Positions 36,602 through 48,750 of a DNA stretch of 64,000 bases are shown here, one piece after another. A program made the position numbers and the translations under genes. Position 1 is the stretch's first letter; each line of letters starts with the position of its first letter. The stretch comes from Blastomonas natatoria. GTDB taxonomy: Bacteria > Pseudomonadota > Alphaproteobacteria > Sphingomonadales > Sphingomonadaceae. Under the pieces are notes generated by a model that was not told the DNA's origin, did no database searches, and saw only the letters and a program-made list of their open reading frames with translations. The stretch covers positions 186,001-250,000 of the forward strand of contig NZ_QJJM01000006.1 of assembly GCF_003201955.1 (NCBI RefSeq), given 5' to 3'.

Positions 36602-37819
36602 ATGAAGATCCATCCCCTGATTACCGACACCGATTCCCTCGCGCAGTTGTGCGGCCGTCTGGCCCAGTCCGATTTCGTGGCAGTCGATACCGAGTTCATG
36701 CGCGAAAACACCTATTGGCCTGAATTGTGCCTGGTGCAGATCGGCAATCTGGAGGAAGCTGCTGCCATCGATCCCAAGGCACCGGGGCTCGATCTAGGAC
36801 CGCTGCTCGATCTGCTCACCGAGAATCACGATGTGCTCAAGGTGTTCCACGCCGGCCCTCAGGATATCGAGATCATCTTCAACCTCACCGGCAAGACCCC
36901 CTCGCCGCTGTTCGATACGCAGGTCGCAGCGATGGCGCTCGGCCAGGCCGAACAGATCGGCTATGCGAACCTGGTGGAAAGCTGGCTGGGGCTGACCGTC
37001 GACAAGGGTGCGCGGTTTACCGACTGGTCGCGCAGGCCGCTGGAAGCCCGGCAGATCGATTACGCGATCGGCGATGTCACGCATCTGGCGAAGATCTTGC
37101 CCAAGATGCTCGAGAAGCTGCGCCGCACCGGTCGCGGCGCGTGGCTCGATATCGAGATGGAGAAGCTGGGCGATCCACGCCAGTACAAGCCCGATCCCGA
37201 CACCTTGTGGCAGCGGATTCGCCCGCCGAGCCGCAGCGCGCAGGTGCTGGGCCGCATGCGTGCGCTTGCCTGGTGGCGCGAGACCGAGGCGCAGGACAAG
37301 AACCTGCCGCGCGGCCGCATCATGAAGGATGAGACGCTCGCCGATATCGCCGCGCATCCGCCCTCGACCCAGCACGAGCTGGGCAAGGTGCGCGGACTTT
37401 CCGGAGCCTGGCGCGAGAACGACATCGGCGCGCGGATGATGGACGCCCTGTTCGCGGCCAAACCACTGTCGCCCAGCGAAATGCCGCCCAAGAGTGCACG
37501 CGGTCCGGCGCTGGGAAAGGAAGGCGCGCTCGTCGCTGACCTGCTCAAGCTGCTGCTGAAGATCCGCTCGCGCGAGATTGACGTTGCGGCCCGGCTGCTC
37601 GCACGTAGCGACGACCTGGAAGCGCTCGCTGCAGGCGTTCGCAAGGGCCTGCCCATCCTGGAAGGGTGGCGGTTCGAACAGTTCGGGCGCGATGCGCTCG
37701 CTCTGGTCGAAGGGCGCATGGCCTTTGCCATCGCCGATGGCCGGATCAAGATGACCCGCACCGAACTGGTGGCCGAACCCGAAGATCTGGTCGCCGCCGC
37801 ACTGGCGGAGCAGCCATGA
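36602..37819 (+). CDS. rnd: ribonuclease D
   Basis: The 405-residue 3'-5' exonuclease belongs to the DEDD family. Exo I is VAVDTEFMRENTYWPELCLV, Exo II HAGPQDIEIIF, Exo III in DYAIGDVTHL. One or two HRDC domains follow (RMRALAWWRETEAQDKNLP). It trims tRNA and other stable RNA 3' ends. Its TGA overlaps the ATG of oxyR. Confidence 0.94.
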   Translation: MKIHPLITDTDSLAQLCGRLAQSDFVAVDTEFMRENTYWPELCLVQIGNLEEAAAIDPKAPGLDLGPLLDLLTENHDVLKVFHAGPQDIEIIFNLTGKTPSPLFDTQVAAMALGQAEQIGYANLVESWLGLTVDKGARFTDWSRRPLEARQIDYAIGDVTHLAKILPKMLEKLRRTGRGAWLDIEMEKLGDPRQYKPDPDTLWQRIRPPSRSAQVLGRMRALAWWRETEAQDKNLPRGRIMKDETLADIAAHPPSTQHELGKVRGLSGAWRENDIGARMMDALFAAKPLSPSEMPPKSARGPALGKEGALVADLLKLLLKIRSREIDVAARLLARSDDLEALAAGVRKGLPILEGWRFEQFGRDALALVEGRMAFAIADGRIKMTRTELVAEPEDLVAAALAEQP

Positions 37820-38736
37820 CCTCGTACCTGCCCACGCTCAAGCAGCTGCAATATCTGGTGGCGCTCGAAGAGCATGGGCATTTCGGCAAGGCGGCAGACG
37901 CCTGTTTCGTGACGCAATCGACGCTATCCGCAGGCCTGCGCGAGCTGGAGACGCTGCTGGGCGTGGTTCTGGTCGAGCGCACCCGGCGCGTCGTTCGCTT
38001 CACGCCGCTAGGCAACAAGGTCGTCGCCAAGGCGCACCGCATCCTGCGCGAGGCCGAAGAACTCGCCGATCTCGTCCGTTCCTCGGGCAAGCCGCTCTCG
38101 GGCGACCTCAGGATGAGCGTCATTCCGACGATTGCGCCCTTCCTGCTGCCCCGGCTGCTGCCGGGCCTTCGGCGCGAACAGCCCGAATTGAAGCTGTTCC
38201 TGCGCGAGGAAGTCAGCGGCGCAGCGGTCGAATCGCTGCACCATGGCCAGGTCGATTGCGTGCTGCTCGCGCTCCCCTTTCCGGCGGGCGATGTCGAGCA
38301 CGAACTGCTGTTCAGCGACCCGCTCTATGTCGCCTTTCCCAAGGATGACCCGCGCGATCCGCCCGAAAAAGTCGCGCCCGAACTGATCGACGAATCGCGG
38401 CTGCTGCTGCTCGAGGACGGCCACTGCCTCAAGGACCACGCGCTCGCCGCGTGCAACCGGCCCGAACTGCGCGCCAGCGCGATGATGTTCGGTACCTCGC
38501 TGCACACGCTGGTACAGATGGTCGACAACCGGCTCGGCCTCACGCTGCTGCCGCAGATCGCGATCGATGCCGGGATCCTGAACAACACCGATGTCGTCGC
38601 GCGGCCCCTGCTCGCCGAACATGCCGCGCGCGATATCGCAATCATCTGGCGCCGCAACAGCCCCAGGGCCGAAGAATTCCGCATGCTCGCCGACATCCTG
38701 CGCCGTGGCCATGCCGAAGGGAAATGCGCGGGCTGA
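37816..38736 (+). CDS. oxyR: hydrogen peroxide sensor OxyR
   Basis: The 306-residue LysR-type regulator has the N-terminal helix-turn-helix (LKQLQYLVALEEHGHFGKAA) and the sensing domain with IPTIAPFLLPRLLP. Both redox cysteines are present as Cys204 and Cys213 in LEDGHCLKDHALAAC, the same spacing as Cys199 and Cys208 of E. coli. Oxidation to a disulfide would activate peroxide-defence genes; no katA or ahp gene is next to it. It overlaps rnd by four bases and is co-transcribed with it. Confidence 0.93.
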   Translation: MTSYLPTLKQLQYLVALEEHGHFGKAADACFVTQSTLSAGLRELETLLGVVLVERTRRVVRFTPLGNKVVAKAHRILREAEELADLVRSSGKPLSGDLRMSVIPTIAPFLLPRLLPGLRREQPELKLFLREEVSGAAVESLHHGQVDCVLLALPFPAGDVEHELLFSDPLYVAFPKDDPRDPPEKVAPELIDESRLLLLEDGHCLKDHALAACNRPELRASAMMFGTSLHTLVQMVDNRLGLTLLPQIAIDAGILNNTDVVARPLLAEHAARDIAIIWRRNSPRAEEFRMLADILRRGHAEGKCAG

Positions 38737-38753
38737 GTCAGACAGGCAGAGTG

Positions 38754-39461
38754 ATGGGCGTTTGGCGAACGATCGGCGGCACTATGCTGGCTGCTGCTGC
38801 GGCGCTGGCATTGTCAGGCTGCGCTGAGATGTTTCCCTACCGCTACCGCTTCGAACTTACGGTCGAAATCGACACGCCCCAGGGTCTGCGGAAGGGGGCA
38901 AGCGTTTACGAAGTCTGGGCGAGCAACAAGACTGCACTTCTTCCCGAGGAAGCAAGCCGCGACTGGGGCGTCAGGGGTGAAGCCGTCGCCGTGGACCTCC
39001 CGAACGGCCAGACACTGTTCGCGCTCCTAAAGACGAATGCCAAGCATGGCGACTTGGCAGGCCTTTCGATGACGGCGCTCGACCCAGCCTTTCGAAACGA
39101 TATCGTCGAAAGCGCCGCGCGGATTGCGTCCGGAAAAGGCGTGAAGCGGCAAGCGGAGGTTGCAGCGGGAGACTATCCCATGCTGGTGACCTTCCGCGAC
39201 CTGACCGATCCGGCGTCAGTCCAGGCTGTGACCCCCACTGGTTTCGCTTCGGTATTTGGGCCGGGTTACGCTTTGCGCCGCATTACGGTGCAGATAACGG
39301 ATCAACCGGTGACCACGGGGGGAGAGCGGCGCTTGCCGTGGTGGTCGAAATACTTGGACCGACATCTAGACGGCACGTCCGCCACCATTGAAGACATGAG
39401 AGATGAAAACTTAGCCGCTCATCTATCTGTTGGAAACTTCAGTACGGAGTATGTGAGATGA
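38754..39461 (+). CDS. lipoprotein of unknown function upstream of a truncated lipase gene
   Basis: A 235-residue lipoprotein with lipobox LSGC (Cys23). The mature part contains LTVEIDTPQGLRKGASVYEV, GEAVAVDLPNGQTLFALLK and SKYLDRHLDGTSATIED. I do not recognise a named family. Its stop overlaps the start of the lipase remnant by four bases, so they were one unit. Base composition falls toward its 3' end relative to flanking core genes, hinting at transfer. It could be an immunity or accessory lipoprotein for the lipase; this is a guess from context. Confidence 0.75.
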   Translation: MGVWRTIGGTMLAAAAALALSGCAEMFPYRYRFELTVEIDTPQGLRKGASVYEVWASNKTALLPEEASRDWGVRGEAVAVDLPNGQTLFALLKTNAKHGDLAGLSMTALDPAFRNDIVESAARIASGKGVKRQAEVAAGDYPMLVTFRDLTDPASVQAVTPTGFASVFGPGYALRRITVQITDQPVTTGGERRLPWWSKYLDRHLDGTSATIEDMRDENLAAHLSVGNFSTEYVR

Positions 39462-39772
39462 GTTCCGAAATCTCTCGTAACGTATTTTTGTCGATTCTCG
39501 CGGTGGACTCGTACAATCGGGGGTACGGGCAGGGTATTCTTGGACTCTCACCTTCAGGCAACATTGGCAACGCAACAATAGAATTTCAGTCAAGGGTTTC
39601 GCCTGAATCGGGGGAGGTGGGCGCTGGCTTCTACGCAATCGCGTATGACATGACGGGCGTGGCAGGGTTCTCCGCTGGCCAGACGGTTATCGCCTATCGC
39701 GGCACTGATGCCAATCTGGCCGATCGCTGTGGCACCGGTAAAGACGGCTGCAACGGGGCTTCTTACTTATAG
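39458..39772 (+). pseudogene. N-terminal fragment of a lipase (class 3-like / Mbeg1-like) gene
   Basis: The 104-residue reading starts FLSILAVDSYNRGYGQGIL and reaches GFYAIAYDMTGVAG...AGQTVIAYRGTD, the N-terminal part of large lipase-family proteins (DUF2974/Mbeg1 type). It then ends at TAG 39770-39772 before any GxSxG nucleophile. A deletion probably removed the rest, bringing the end to within 90 bases of pgsA. AT content is higher than in the surroundings. A short functional protein cannot be excluded. Confidence 0.65.
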
Positions 39773-39860
39773 GGTTGGATTGCAGAAGCGGATGCTACAC
39801 GCCGCTTGGGTCGGGACTCTGTTTCATTAAATGATTCGCGCAGCAACCAATCTGCCGCAT

Positions 39861-40412
39861 TCAATCCATGTGCTTCAGGCCGACGCGCAGATAGTCCCAG
39901 CCGGTGACCAGCGTCAGCAGGGCCGCGGTCCATAGCGCGGCGAGGCCCAGATGCTGCATCCACAGCTGATCGGGAAAACCGCCGGAAAAGATGAGCGTGC
40001 CGAGTGCGAGCAGCTGCAGCGTCGTCTTCCATTTGGCGAGTTGCGACACCGGAACCGATACCTGCAGCCCGGCGAGAAATTCGCGCAGGCCCGACACGGT
40101 GATCTCGCGCAGCAGGATGATCAGCGCCGCGATGACGTGCAGGCCGTGGATGTTGCCATTGGCGCACAGAATCAGGATGACCGCCGCCACCATGATCTTG
40201 TCAGCAATCGGATCGAGAAAGATGCCGAGCCGCGATACCGCGCCCTGCGCGCGGGCGAGATAGCCGTCGAAATAATCGGTAATGCCCATCAGGCAGTAGA
40301 CGACGAATCCCAGCAGATAGCCGGTCGCCCATTCGGGCCACCACAGCAAGGCGGCCAGCAGTGGCACGGTGACGATCCGCGAGAGCGTCAGGATATTGGG
40401 CACGGTAAGCAT
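39861..40412 (-). CDS. pgsA: CDP-diacylglycerol--glycerol-3-phosphate 3-phosphatidyltransferase
   Basis: The 183-residue integral membrane enzyme makes phosphatidylglycerol phosphate from CDP-diacylglycerol and glycerol 3-phosphate. The CDP-alcohol phosphotransferase signature reads DYFDGYLARAQGAVSRLG followed by IFLDPIADK. Start ATG 40412 (MLTVPNILTLSRI) is preferred over GTG 40421. It is divergent from the MFS transporter. Confidence 0.95.
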   Translation of the reverse strand: MLTVPNILTLSRIVTVPLLAALLWWPEWATGYLLGFVVYCLMGITDYFDGYLARAQGAVSRLGIFLDPIADKIMVAAVILILCANGNIHGLHVIAALIILLREITVSGLREFLAGLQVSVPVSQLAKWKTTLQLLALGTLIFSGGFPDQLWMQHLGLAALWTAALLTLVTGWDYLRVGLKHMD

Positions 40413-40577
40413 AAGCTGCACGCCTCATAACCGCATTTGTCGGCAATGGAAATGGCTTGACCGGCTGCTCCATGAACCCGATACGGCGGCCAAGGCCTGC
40501 TGCATTTGCGCCACCCGACAGGGTCGCGCCGATGTGCACCGCAGGCTGCGCATGAAAACCACCGAGGAACACTCAGC

Positions 40578-41903
40578 ATGGCTTCAGCTGGCGCGCTTTT
40601 GAACAAGAGGCGCTTTCTCCCCCTGTTCGTGACCCAGCTGCTCGGGGCGTTCAACGACAATCTCTACAAGAACGCGATGGTGCTGTTCGTCGTCTACAGC
40701 GTCTATAATGACGAGACGGCGGAAACCTGGTTCAGCGCGATCGCGACCGCGATCTTCATCCTGCCGTTCTTCCTGCTCTCGGCGCTGGCAGGCCAGCTCG
40801 CCGATACCCGCGACAAGGCGGTGATCATCCGCATCGTCAAGTTCTGCGAAATCATCATCATGCTGGTTGGTGGCACCGGGCTGTACATGGCCTGGGCGGG
40901 TCTGGCGGTGCACACCATCGCCATCCCGCTGATGATGCTCGCACTGTTCGCGATGGGCATCCACTCGACCTTTTTCGGCCCGATCAAATACGCCATCCTG
41001 CCGCAGCATCTGAACGATGAGGAAGTGCTCGGCGGCACCGGGCTGGTCGAGGCGGGGACCTATATCGCCATCCTGCTCGGCACGATCCTGGCAGGCTGGA
41101 TACCGGTCGAGGTCGCAGGCGTGGCGGTCGTGCTGACTGCCATGATCGGCTATGCGACCGGGCGGCAGGTGCCCCCTGCTCCGCCGATGACCGAGGCGAC
41201 AAGGCTCGATTTCAACTTCATCCGCGCGTCCATCGCGCTGATCAAGGCGACAACGCGGGTACGCCGCGTGTTCCTGGCGATCGTTGCCATCAGCTTTTTC
41301 TGGACGATCGGTGCAGTGCTGTTCATCCAGTTCCCGCCGCTCGCCAAGAACGTGCTGACCGCGAGCAAGGAAGTCGCCAGCCTGTTTCTCGTGGTTTTCT
41401 CGGTCGGCGTCGCGATCGGATCGGTTGCGATCAATGCGCTGCTCAAGGGCACCGTCTCGGCCCGATACTCGCCGGTTTCGGTGATCGTGATGGGACTGTT
41501 CGTGGTCGCCTTCTTCTTCGTCTGCCGCCAATGGGTGCCTGACGAGCCGGGATCGCTGTTCAGCGTCGGCGAGTTCGTGACCCATCCGATGGCCATTCCG
41601 CTGCTGGCGTCGCTGCTTGGTATCGCGGTTGCCGGTGGCATGTTCGTTGTGCCGCTTTATGCGTTTCTCACCACCACGGTGCACAAGAGCGAGGCGGCGC
41701 GGACGATTGCCGCCAACAACATCGTCAATTCCGGCGCGATGGTGATCGGATCGCTGATTGCGATCGGCCTCAGCCTGGCCGGCGTGGACGTGATCTACCA
41801 GCTTCTGCTCAGCGCCGCGATGTGCATCATCGCCGCGTGGCTCGGTCACCTTCTGCACCAGGCAAGCCTGGAGCCGCACGGCGATCACGAATTCGACGTC
41901 TGA
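40578..41903 (+). CDS. MFS transporter, LplT-like
   Basis: The 441-residue transporter has about twelve membrane helices and begins PLFVTQLLGAFNDNLYKNAM, a hallmark of the LplT/lysophospholipid-transporter branch. GIHSTFFGPIKYAILPQHL is also typical of that branch. In other bacteria the gene is often next to or fused with an acyltransferase-acyl-ACP synthetase; here none is adjacent. The likely role is flipping lysophospholipids inward, inferred from family. Confidence 0.88.
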   Translation: MASAGALLNKRRFLPLFVTQLLGAFNDNLYKNAMVLFVVYSVYNDETAETWFSAIATAIFILPFFLLSALAGQLADTRDKAVIIRIVKFCEIIIMLVGGTGLYMAWAGLAVHTIAIPLMMLALFAMGIHSTFFGPIKYAILPQHLNDEEVLGGTGLVEAGTYIAILLGTILAGWIPVEVAGVAVVLTAMIGYATGRQVPPAPPMTEATRLDFNFIRASIALIKATTRVRRVFLAIVAISFFWTIGAVLFIQFPPLAKNVLTASKEVASLFLVVFSVGVAIGSVAINALLKGTVSARYSPVSVIVMGLFVVAFFFVCRQWVPDEPGSLFSVGEFVTHPMAIPLLASLLGIAVAGGMFVVPLYAFLTTTVHKSEAARTIAANNIVNSGAMVIGSLIAIGLSLAGVDVIYQLLLSAAMCIIAAWLGHLLHQASLEPHGDHEFDV

Positions 41904-41907
41904 GGCG

Positions 41908-42255
41908 CTATTCGACGACCCGAACCAGCTTGCGCTCCAGCGGAGCTAGCACGCCGGAAAGCTCGTGCCCGCGCTTGAGCACCGCACCGCCCTCGCCCAC
42001 CAGCGCCCATTGCCCCTGCTTCCGGCGCAGTGCCGGGCGCTTCTCGATGCGATATTCGGGCCGCTCGGTTGCACGACGAAAGCACGAAAACACGGCGGCA
42101 TCGCGGCCGAGGTCCATCGCATAATCGCGCCACAGGCCGGCAGCGACCATGCGCCCGTACAGATCGAGAATGCGGGTCAGCTCGTCCCGGTCGAACCCGA
42201 CCTGGCCCGGCGCTCCCGGCACCGGAAAGAGCGAGACGTTGCCGCCGACGCTCAA
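41908..42255 (-). CDS. DUF2794 protein
   Basis: The 115-residue protein contains GFDRDELTRILDLYGRMVAAG, WRDYAMDLGRDAAVFSCFRR and RPEYRIEKRPALRRKQGQWA, the DUF2794 pattern found in alphaproteobacteria. The start is probably TTG 42255 because an in-frame TGA lies shortly upstream. It runs convergent to the MFS gene and is spaced 33 bases after cysE. Function is unknown. Confidence 0.85.
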   Translation of the reverse strand: MSVGGNVSLFPVPGAPGQVGFDRDELTRILDLYGRMVAAGLWRDYAMDLGRDAAVFSCFRRATERPEYRIEKRPALRRKQGQWALVGEGGAVLKRGHELSGVLAPLERKLVRVVE

Positions 42256-42288
42256 GCGCAGGCCCCGTCAAGCAACTCGGCGCCCATT

Positions 42289-43014
42289 TCAGGCAGCGGT
42301 GCCGCTGTCACGATCAGGCTCTGATGCGGCAGGCCGCGCCGCTCGCCTGGCCTCGTCGCGCTCGTCGATCAGCTGAGCGATACGCTCCTGCATCTGGCGG
42401 ATTTCGCACTGGAGCAGTTCGAGCTTCTGGGTGTTGGGGTCAAAGGTCTGGCTGCAGGGCGTACCATATTGCACGAAGCCGCGCTGCTTCTCGCTGGCAT
42501 CGAGCAGCGTGGGCTTGGCGGGAATCCCGACCATGACCGATCCCGGCGCGACATCCTTGGTCACCACCGCATTCGCACCCACACGGGCGCCCTTGCCAAT
42601 CGTCACCGGGCCGAGAATGGCCGCGCCCAGGCTGATGATCACGTCATCCTCGATGGTCGGATGGCGCTTGCCGCCCACGCCATCGGTCGGATTGCGCCCG
42701 CCCAGCGTAGCGCCCTGATAGATGGTGACATTGTCGCCGATGACGGCGGTCTCGCCGATGACGACAAAGCCATGGTCGCAGAAGAAGAACTTGCCGATCT
42801 GCGCGCCGGGATGAATGTCGATCGCGGTCAGGAAGCGCGCGATGTGATTGACCAGCCGAGCGAGAAAATACAGCTCCCCATTGAACAGCCAGTGCGCCAC
42901 GCGGTGGAGGCCGAGCGCCAGCACGCCCGGATAGAGCAGGATTTCCCAGCGCGACCGGGGCGCAGGGTCACGGGCGCGGATCGAATCCAGATATTCGCTG
43001 AGTGCGCTGAACAT
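42289..43014 (-). CDS. cysE: serine O-acetyltransferase
   Basis: The 241-residue left-handed beta-helix acetyltransferase makes O-acetylserine for cysteine synthesis. It has a short helical N-domain, IDIHPGAQIGKFFFCDHG, VVIGETAVIGDNVTIYQG and GKRHPTIEDDVIISLGA, as in the short EpsC/CysE type. The C-terminal tail after residue 190 adds a charged coiled coil (LLQCEIRQMQERIAQLIDER), not part of the core enzyme. Confidence 0.93.
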   Translation of the reverse strand: MFSALSEYLDSIRARDPAPRSRWEILLYPGVLALGLHRVAHWLFNGELYFLARLVNHIARFLTAIDIHPGAQIGKFFFCDHGFVVIGETAVIGDNVTIYQGATLGGRNPTDGVGGKRHPTIEDDVIISLGAAILGPVTIGKGARVGANAVVTKDVAPGSVMVGIPAKPTLLDASEKQRGFVQYGTPCSQTFDPNTQKLELLQCEIRQMQERIAQLIDERDEARRAARPAASEPDRDSGTAA

Positions 43015-43083
43015 GCGCCGTTCCTCTGACTGTGGCTTTGCGGCAAGATAGAGCCTGGCAAGGGACTTTACCAGTGGCGCCGA

Positions 43084-44571
43084 TCAGATTGCACCAGCAC
43101 GCAGGCCCAGATACTGGGCGAGCCGCCGCAGACGGCGCTCGACAACCTCACCCAGCAGCGCGCGATCCCGATCCTCAAGGACGAGTTCGAGACGGTCGCC
43201 ATTGCGCTTCAGTGCCGAACGGCGCAGGACATCGTGCGTCCCGGCTGCGAGGCGCTGGGCAAGCCGCATGGCCAGGCCCCAACCGATCGCTCGGTCCAGC
43301 ATGTTCTGCGGCACGACATGGCGATCCAGCGGAAAGGCCCGCGGGCCTCCGCCGAAATTGGTGTAGAGCGCCTGGCCGATCATCGATCGTCCGTGCACGT
43401 CGATCCCCACCCAATTACCGTGGAGAGCAATTTCCAGCCCGCGCTCGGCGCGGAAATCGGGGCTGGCCTGCCAGGCCACATCCGACAGGTGGCACGCGGC
43501 CATCAGCCAGCGCTGCCATTCGGGCGGATCGTCGGGAAATACCGGCGATATCCAGTCGAACAGCGGCAGCGCATCCTCGCCGAAGCGGGACTGAAGCTGG
43601 CCGAACCGCTCGGTCGCCACAAGCAGCGGGTCGCGCTGACGCACCTCCTCATCCATGCGCGCATAGAGCAGCCCCTCGCGCAGGCCAAAGGAGGAGACGA
43701 CGAACGCACTGGGCTGCAGATGGCGGCGCATCAGCCGCAGCAGTTCGATAGCGTCGGGCAATGTCTCGATCCGCGAAGGCGCGAGGCCTGTCGCCTGACG
43801 CAGCGCCTCCTTGTCCAGCGATCGAAAGCCGGCAAGCACCTTTTCGGGTCGGGCAATATCGATCTGATACTGGTGCAGCACCTTGAGCGGAAAGGCTGTG
43901 AGGTGCATGTCCAGACGCGCAAACGCGCGCCACGACCCGCCCACGAGATAGAAGGGCTTGTCGGGATAGCGCGACAGCCAGGGATAGGCCGCGACCATCT
44001 GCTTGAAAGTGCGTGTCAGCGCAGCGGCATCGCCCTTGCGGATCGCGGCTGCCCGGAGAACACCGAGCGGCAGCGTGGCGGTATCAAGCACCTGCCCATC
44101 CGCGACCCGGGCCAGATCCAGACTGCCCCCACCAAGATCACCGACGATGCCATCAGCATCGGGTATGGCAGACAGCACCCCCATGCCTGCGGTGCGTGCC
44201 TCATCATCGCCCGACAATATGGTGATTTCCAGCCCCAGAGCCTCGACCTTGCGGGTGAATTCGTCCCCGTTGCTGGCGTCCCGCACGGCTGCGGTGGCAA
44301 CGCACACGGTCTCGTCGACGTCCATTTCGCGGGCCACGATGCGAAAGCGCTCAAGCGCCTGGATGGCTCGCGCCATCGATGGCTCGTCGATCATTCCCGT
44401 TTCGGCAAGCGAGCGGCCAAGCCCTGCCATCACCTTCTCGTTGAAGATCAGGGCCGGATTGCGCCGGGGGCCGGAAAACACCACCAGGCGCACCGAATTC
44501 GAGCCGATATCGATGATCGCAGTACGATAGAGATGAACCGGCTGGTTCTGCTTGCGGACAAAAAAGCTCAT
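43084..44571 (-). CDS. ppx: exopolyphosphatase / Ppx-GppA phosphatase
   Basis: The 495-residue protein is of the actin-like ATPase fold. The phosphate loops are AIIDIGSNSVRLVVF and GIVGDLGGGSLDLARV, and SFGLREGLLYARM follows. It releases phosphate from polyphosphate ends or pppGpp. A C-terminal HD-like helical region and a tail extend to residue 495. It lies 12 bases downstream of ppk1 and is the last gene of that operon. Confidence 0.93.
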   Translation of the reverse strand: MSFFVRKQNQPVHLYRTAIIDIGSNSVRLVVFSGPRRNPALIFNEKVMAGLGRSLAETGMIDEPSMARAIQALERFRIVAREMDVDETVCVATAAVRDASNGDEFTRKVEALGLEITILSGDDEARTAGMGVLSAIPDADGIVGDLGGGSLDLARVADGQVLDTATLPLGVLRAAAIRKGDAAALTRTFKQMVAAYPWLSRYPDKPFYLVGGSWRAFARLDMHLTAFPLKVLHQYQIDIARPEKVLAGFRSLDKEALRQATGLAPSRIETLPDAIELLRLMRRHLQPSAFVVSSFGLREGLLYARMDEEVRQRDPLLVATERFGQLQSRFGEDALPLFDWISPVFPDDPPEWQRWLMAACHLSDVAWQASPDFRAERGLEIALHGNWVGIDVHGRSMIGQALYTNFGGGPRAFPLDRHVVPQNMLDRAIGWGLAMRLAQRLAAGTHDVLRRSALKRNGDRLELVLEDRDRALLGEVVERRLRRLAQYLGLRAGAI

Positions 44572-44583
44572 CGATCGCTGGGC

Positions 44584-46729
<2,146 letters not shown>

Positions 46730-46749
<20 letters not shown>

Positions 46750-47350
46750 CGGTTCCTGCCATTATCGCCAGTGCCTCGCGCACCAGTCTTTGGCCGATCG
46801 GTCGCTGCATTGCCAGCGCCATCTGATCGATCGTCCGTGCCAGATCGTGTATGGCAGGGTAGGACCGCTCCATGCGCACGGCGGCATAGTGCGCCAGCGA
46901 ATCCGGCAGCGCCAGCCCCGCCCGCGCGAGCAGCTTCTGCAGCAGCAGCGTCGCCATATCCTCGTCGGGCGGCGGAATCTCGATCAGCAGCGATGCTCCC
47001 AGCCTGGACAGCAGATCCGGCAGGCGAATGCCCCATTCTGCCGGAGCGCGGCTGGCGGCAAACAGCACGGGCAGGCCTTGCGTCTGAGCCCGGTTCCATG
47101 CGTGGAACAGTGTCTCGTCGCTTTCGCCATCCGCATTGTCGATAAACCCGCCACCCGATCCGCCCGCGAAGGCGCGACCGATGACGGTCTTGCCTGATCC
47201 TGCAGGGCCGACCAGTACCGCAGCGCCGAAGGGCAAGCGCGTCCAGTCGAACAGCCGGTCGACCACCGCGCGGTTCGATTCGGTGATCAGGAATTCGCTG
47301 TCACCGTCCGGTCCGGCTGCCGCAAAGGGCAAGGCGAACTGGCGAGTCAT
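46730..47350 (-). CDS. hdaA: HdaA, DnaA-related replication regulator
   Basis: The 206-residue AAA+ protein resembles domain III of DnaA. It has Walker A VGPAGSGKT, a Walker B-like GGGFIDNADG and sensor region LPVLFAASRAPAEWG. With the DNA clamp it stimulates ATP hydrolysis by DnaA in Caulobacter and so limits initiation. An N-terminal clamp-binding segment, MTRQFALPFA, is present. It is translated together with ppk1, the usual alphaproteobacterial order. Confidence 0.9.
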
Positions 47351-47353
47351 CGG

Positions 47354-48619
47354 TTATCCCCCGCCACCAGGCGATGCCGGTGCGGCTGCCCTGGAAATGC
47401 GGAGCACCCCTGCACCCTGCTGGACGCGATAGCCGCGCGCCTCCAGGGCGCCGCGCAGCGCATCAATATCGACCTGCGTGTTGACCTGCATCACCGAGGT
47501 TCCCCCCAGCGCCAGACTGGCGGTGCTGGCCGAAATCACGCCCGGAATGCCGCGCACCATGCGCTCACCTGCCTGGACTGCAGCCACATCGGGCGTGTCG
47601 AACTGGATCGAGATGATCTGAGCGGCGGCGGACAGGCCGCCCGACTCGACGGGCATGTCCTCGGCAAGCGTGTCATCCAGCGCCTCTTCGACAATCTCGA
47701 CAGGCTTTTCGATGATCAGCGACGAGTCAGGCCGGAGTTCACCGGACCGCACCGCGCCGGCATAGATCCGGTCGAGCCGCTTGATGCCTTCGTCGAGCAT
47801 CGCACCCAGCCCGTCGCTGTTGCGGGCCCGCAGCGAAAAGCTTCCGAGCAAACGACTGTCGGGTCCGAAACGGGCTGCAAAGCGGCCGATGATCGGCCCG
47901 CCGGGATATTGCCGTTCGACCTCGACCACGGGAATCACCACGTCAGCCGCACCGAACTGGTCCAGGATCACGCGCCACCAGGTTCGGCTGCGCCGGCCCG
48001 ATTGTGCCGCGTTCACCAGCAGTGAATCCGCTCCCGAGCCATAGGGGCGGATATAGTCGACGATGCTTTCGGCGGTGCGATACCTTGCCCAGGCCGCCTG
48101 CCAGGGGGTGCGGTTCTCGAACGTCTGGGCCGATCCCCCGCTGATATAGACAGGCACGACCAGCATCGGTGCTGAGCGCAAAACCGATCCGCTGACGCCG
48201 AGCAATTCGCCGGCACGGGCGCGATCGAACAGCACGCCCAAGGTGGCAATATAGCGGCGCGGGCCGATCTGCTCGTTCTCCACGACGATCGCCGAAACGA
48301 TTCCGTCCAGCGCCGAATCGCTGAGCTTGGGCGCGGCGCCCGAGCGGTTCATCTGCGACCAGAGCTTCTGCCACCCCTTGCGCTGTGCATCGCGCCAGGC
48401 ATTGGAACGTGCCTCTTCCGCATTCTTGCCCGATCCATCGACCTTGACCCCGCTGACCTCGAAATCCCCGCCACTGGCGATCGGCGGAATTCCGCGATCC
48501 CCTTCGATCTGCGCATAGACGAGCGCGCCCGCACCGAGCAGCAGTGCGAACAGGGCGACGGCGATCCAGACGCGAGAGAATTGGGGCGCCGGACGTTGCA
48601 GGGGCAGGCTGGTGATCAA
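47354..48619 (-). CDS. membrane-anchored DUF2066-like protein upstream of hdaA
   Basis: The 421-residue protein has one N-terminal membrane helix ([20 protein letters not shown]) and an extracytoplasmic domain. It begins with [20 protein letters not shown], similar to the start of DUF2066, and ends in a domain with two ferredoxin-like repeats ([20 protein letters not shown]). The function is unknown. The stop is four bases from the hdaA start. It is divergent from purM. Confidence 0.75.
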   Translation of the reverse strand: MITSLPLQRPAPQFSRVWIAVALFALLLGAGALVYAQIEGDRGIPPIASGGDFEVSGVKVDGSGKNAEEARSNAWRDAQRKGWQKLWSQMNRSGAAPKLSDSALDGIVSAIVVENEQIGPRRYIATLGVLFDRARAGELLGVSGSVLRSAPMLVVPVYISGGSAQTFENRTPWQAAWARYRTAESIVDYIRPYGSGADSLLVNAAQSGRRSRTWWRVILDQFGAADVVIPVVEVERQYPGGPIIGRFAARFGPDSRLLGSFSLRARNSDGLGAMLDEGIKRLDRIYAGAVRSGELRPDSSLIIEKPVEIVEEALDDTLAEDMPVESGGLSAAAQIISIQFDTPDVAAVQAGERMVRGIPGVISASTASLALGGTSVMQVNTQVDIDALRGALEARGYRVQQGAGVLRISRAAAPASPGGGG

Positions 48620-48750
48620 TGTATCCTAGCTTCAAACAACCGCGCAAAAACGAGCTTGTTGCCCCCTGCCCGTCTCCGGCGGCGGCGTGGCCGCTCTTTT
48701 GGCGACAATGGCGTGGAAATCCAAGCGAGAAGTCGCTAACCGCTCAGGCC

